Source of the DNA: Parabacteroides goldsteinii | GTDB lineage: Bacteria; Bacteroidota; Bacteroidia; Bacteroidales; Tannerellaceae | Assembly: GCF_015550595.1 (NCBI RefSeq) | Contig: NZ_JADNBB010000008.1 | Coordinates: 124,001-188,000, forward strand | Length of the DNA: 64,000 nucleotides | Direction of reading: 5' to 3' | Shown: positions 61,953 to 64,000 of the stretch, in pieces | Position numbering within the stretch: position 1 is the first letter of the stretch | Layout: every line of letters begins with the position of its first letter | Notes under the pieces: generated by a model | Seen by the model: the letters and a program-made list of their open reading frames with translations, nothing else | The model's database searches: none | Told to the model about the DNA's origin: nothing | Program-made: the position numbers and the translations under genes

Positions 61953-62819
61953 ATGAAAACAATTTTAGTAACAGGTGCCAACGGACAGCTGGGTAATTCT
62001 ATTCGTGTGCTGGCCGGGCAATATCCGCAATACAATTTCCTGTTTACGGATGTCGATACGTTGGATATAACAGATCCGGCAGCTGTAAAAGCTGCAGTAA
62101 AAGACAATCAGGTAAACTATATTATAAACTGTGCCGCTTACACGGCGGTAGATAAGGCGGAAGATAATGAAGAGCTCTGCCGCCGATTGAACAGCTTTGC
62201 CGTATGTGTACTGGGTGAAGCGGCCCGTGAAGCCGGAGCAAAGATGATCCATGTCTCTACCGACTATGTATTCAGTGGTACGGGTTATTGTCCATACAAG
62301 GAAACCGACGGTACACGTCCGGTTTCTGTCTATGGCCGTACCAAACTGGCCGGTGAAGAAGGGTTGATGGAAGTTTGCCCTGATGCGGTAATCATCCGTA
62401 CAGCGTGGCTGTATTCCGAGTTCGGAAGTAATTTTGTAAAGACAGTGCTCCGCCTGGGCAAAGAAAGGGATGAACTGGGTTTTGTGTTCGACCAGGTAGG
62501 GACACCTACCTATGCGGGAGATTTGGCTGCTGCGATCCTTTCCGTGGTTACTGCCGATGAAAAAGGAGCCTTTGTTCCGGGTATCTACCATTATTCGAAC
62601 GAAGGTGTTTGCAGCTGGTACGACTTCACCGTGAAAATCTTGCAAATAGCCGGAATAGATTGCCGTATCCGTCCTATTGAAACAAAAGATTATCCGACAA
62701 AGGCTGTACGTCCCCCTTATAGTGTGTTGAATAAGAATAAGATAAAAGAAACATATAAAATTGTAATACCCCATTGGGAAACAAGCCTTCGTATTTGCAT
62801 GAAAAAGCTAATAATATGA
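61953..62819 (+). CDS. rfbD: dTDP-4-dehydrorhamnose reductase
   Basis: A 288-residue short-chain-reductase-type enzyme that makes the last step of dTDP-L-rhamnose synthesis. The NAD(P) motif is TGANGQLGNSI at the N-terminus, with the catalytic YxxxK as YGRTKLAGEE and STDYVFSGTG before it. The C-terminal substrate region (RPPYSVLNKNKIKETY) is standard. The other rfb genes are not in the window. Rhamnose goes into surface polysaccharides. It is the third gene of the operon starting at 60477. Confidence 0.95.
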   Translation: MKTILVTGANGQLGNSIRVLAGQYPQYNFLFTDVDTLDITDPAAVKAAVKDNQVNYIINCAAYTAVDKAEDNEELCRRLNSFAVCVLGEAAREAGAKMIHVSTDYVFSGTGYCPYKETDGTRPVSVYGRTKLAGEEGLMEVCPDAVIIRTAWLYSEFGSNFVKTVLRLGKERDELGFVFDQVGTPTYAGDLAAAILSVVTADEKGAFVPGIYHYSNEGVCSWYDFTVKILQIAGIDCRIRPIETKDYPTKAVRPPYSVLNKNKIKETYKIVIPHWETSLRICMKKLII

Positions 62820-62836
62820 AAATGTTAATTTAAAAT

Positions 62837-63424
62837 TTGAAGAACCTATCGTTTGATATAGAAAAAGTAAGACAAGGTGATTGGGCTTCCTTTCACCGGC
62901 TTTTCAAGGTGCTCTATCCGCGTTTGATCACTTTGGCCTCCCGGTTTGTGGATGAGTGTACTGCGGAGGATTTGGTACAGAATGTATTTTTATTTTATTG
63001 GGAGAGAAAAGAAACGATTGATATAAATGATATAAAATCTTTTTTATATAAATGTACTCAAAATAGTTGTCTGGATCATTTAAAACATCAAATGGTTGTA
63101 GAGGAGTATGAACGGAAAGTACGTATTGGCGAAGCCCGTTTACTTTGGATGAAAGAACATTCTGATGAGAATGAAGTAATGAAATCTGTTATTAACCATG
63201 ATTTGCAGGATATAATTAATGAATCGATTGACAAACTATCTCCCAAATGTGCAAAGATTTTCCGATTATGTTATTTTGAAGATATGAGCCACAAGGCTAT
63301 TGCCGATGCAATGGGACTTTCTACCCGTACTGTGGAGTGGCATATTCGTCAAGCCATCATATTTCTCCGAAAGGATTTACATCGCCTTTTTATACTCATC
63401 TTGTGTTTTTCAACATATAGGTAA
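62837..63424 (+). CDS. ECF-family RNA polymerase sigma factor
   Basis: A 195-residue ECF sigma factor of the Bacteroidetes expansion group. Region 2 is FHRLFKVLYPRLITLASRFVDECTAEDLVQNVFLFYW and region 4 has LSPKCAKIFRLCYFEDMSHKAIADAMGLSTRTVEWHI. The start is probably the TTG at 62837 because the nearby upstream ATG at 62822 runs into a stop. A FecR gene follows 75 bases downstream on the same strand, the normal order, unlike the divergent pair at 4784-6478. The two sigma factors are only distantly alike. Confidence 0.9.
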   Translation: MKNLSFDIEKVRQGDWASFHRLFKVLYPRLITLASRFVDECTAEDLVQNVFLFYWERKETIDINDIKSFLYKCTQNSCLDHLKHQMVVEEYERKVRIGEARLLWMKEHSDENEVMKSVINHDLQDIINESIDKLSPKCAKIFRLCYFEDMSHKAIADAMGLSTRTVEWHIRQAIIFLRKDLHRLFILILCFSTYR

Positions 63425-63499
63425 AAAAAACGGAAAAATCTCCCCGTAGTTTTCCCTTGCTTAATCTTCATTTATATATAAGCGATAATTTTGAGCAAG

Positions 63500-64000
63500 A
63501 TGAATGAAGAACAAATCATAAAATATTTAAAAGGTCAGTCTACTCCTGGCGAATCAGAAGAGATAGAGAATTGGATATTGAAAGATAAAGAGAATGCCGA
63601 TATCTTTTTTGAAATCGAACGACTTTGGATGTTGAAACGCGAAGCGGTTATTGTTCATTCCAGCCGAATTGAAACAGCTTATCATCGTCTGAGCAACTTA
63701 TTACGACCGAAATCACAAAAGTATAAATTATTTGGTCCGCGCTATTGGAAGTATGCAGCGGTAGCTTTACTCGCTTTATTAATCACGATTGATATTTTTT
63801 ATGATCGTCCCACGATTCCTGATTCGGCAAATATGGTTGAAGTACCTAAAGGCCAACGTGTGAACCTGGTTTTATCAGATGGAACGAAAGTATGTCTGAA
63901 TTCAAATAGCCGTTTACATTATCCAGCTGTTTTTTCAGGTAAACAACGTCATGTGGAGTTGGAAGGAGAAGCTTTTTTTGAAGTCACGCACGATGAAAAA
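63500..64000 (+). CDS. FecR-family anti-sigma factor (cut by window edge)
   Basis: The frame opens at the ATG at 63500 (MNEEQIIKYLKGQSTPGES) and runs off the right edge after 167 residues. The N-terminal cytoplasmic part is followed by a membrane segment at about 88-105 (YWKYAAVALLALLITIDIF). The start of the periplasmic FecR domain comes next: VPKGQRVNLVLSDGTKVCLNSNSRLHYP and VELEGEAFFEVTHDE. It is the partner of the ECF sigma gene just upstream. A SusC gene beyond the window edge is expected by analogy. Confidence 0.92.
   Translation, partial: MNEEQIIKYLKGQSTPGESEEIENWILKDKENADIFFEIERLWMLKREAVIVHSSRIETAYHRLSNLLRPKSQKYKLFGPRYWKYAAVALLALLITIDIFYDRPTIPDSANMVEVPKGQRVNLVLSDGTKVCLNSNSRLHYPAVFSGKQRHVELEGEAFFEVTHDEK

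Noticed and set aside
1-64000. tRNA or rRNA genes, integrase, plasmid or phage genes
   Set aside because: I looked for conserved tRNA arms, rRNA segments and recombinase motifs and found none. The recombinase for the invertible segment must be encoded elsewhere.

Overview
The window looks like a chromosomal segment of a gut Bacteroidales bacterium, most likely Parabacteroides or a close relative. Supporting signs are SusC/SusD pairs with ECF sigma/FecR regulators, several promoters of the Bacteroidetes type (TTG, 19-20 bases, TAnnTTTG), almost no Shine-Dalgarno sites, and two giant secreted proteins with a DUF6383-type C-terminus, a family I associate with Parabacteroides. The genus call is inference. 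I saw no rRNA, tRNA, transposase, integrase or CRISPR array.

Layout. 1-4400: end of an unknown gene, an Oar-like TonB receptor and a secreted glycerophosphodiesterase. 4780-19320: a glycan-use locus with divergent ECF sigma and FecR genes, a SusC with an STN signalling domain, SusD, a GH109-type lipoprotein, a 1231-residue DUF6383 protein and a GH20 hexosaminidase. The enzyme set suggests GalNAc/GlcNAc-containing host glycans such as mucin. 19440-22880: an OprP/OprO-type porin behind a Pho-box-like site, an orphan PstS and a nitronate monooxygenase. 23030-25070: a DUF3575 plus DUF3868/OmpA/TPR pair.

25280-36550 is the most unusual coding block. One long minus-strand operon encodes a porin, an imelysin lipoprotein, a di-heme oxidoreductase, a second porin, a mono-heme lipoprotein, a RidA-like protein, a hemerythrin/RIC-like protein and a LuxR-type regulator. 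The last three genes are then repeated as a diverged tandem copy. Both regulators have a receiver domain without the phospho-acceptor aspartate. Upstream of the operon lie two paralogous small-RNA candidates (36716-36881 and 36985-37138), each with a perfect promoter, two covarying hairpins and an intrinsic terminator.

37360-44510: a DUF4248 plus VirE_N/DUF3987 pair, then a 1307-residue DUF6383 surface protein. Its upstream region has the structure of an invertible promoter in the OFF orientation: near-perfect 25-base inverted repeats around 139 bases, with a consensus promoter inside that points away from the gene. 44700-45430: a HigBA toxin-antitoxin pair. 45740-52600: anaerobic and oxidative metabolism (pflB, pflA, a small lipoprotein, a zinc-type CDF exporter, ahpC, ahpF); ahpC and ahpF are separated by three 18-base palindromes at exact 22-base spacing. 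52640-60400: an S9 peptidase, a hybrid-type sensor kinase without a receiver, a second GH20 enzyme and a metallo-beta-lactamase-fold hydrolase. 60470-64000: a C-terminally truncated Mpl-like Mur ligase homologue, a DUF4924 protein, dTDP-4-dehydrorhamnose reductase and a second ECF sigma/FecR pair that runs off the window.
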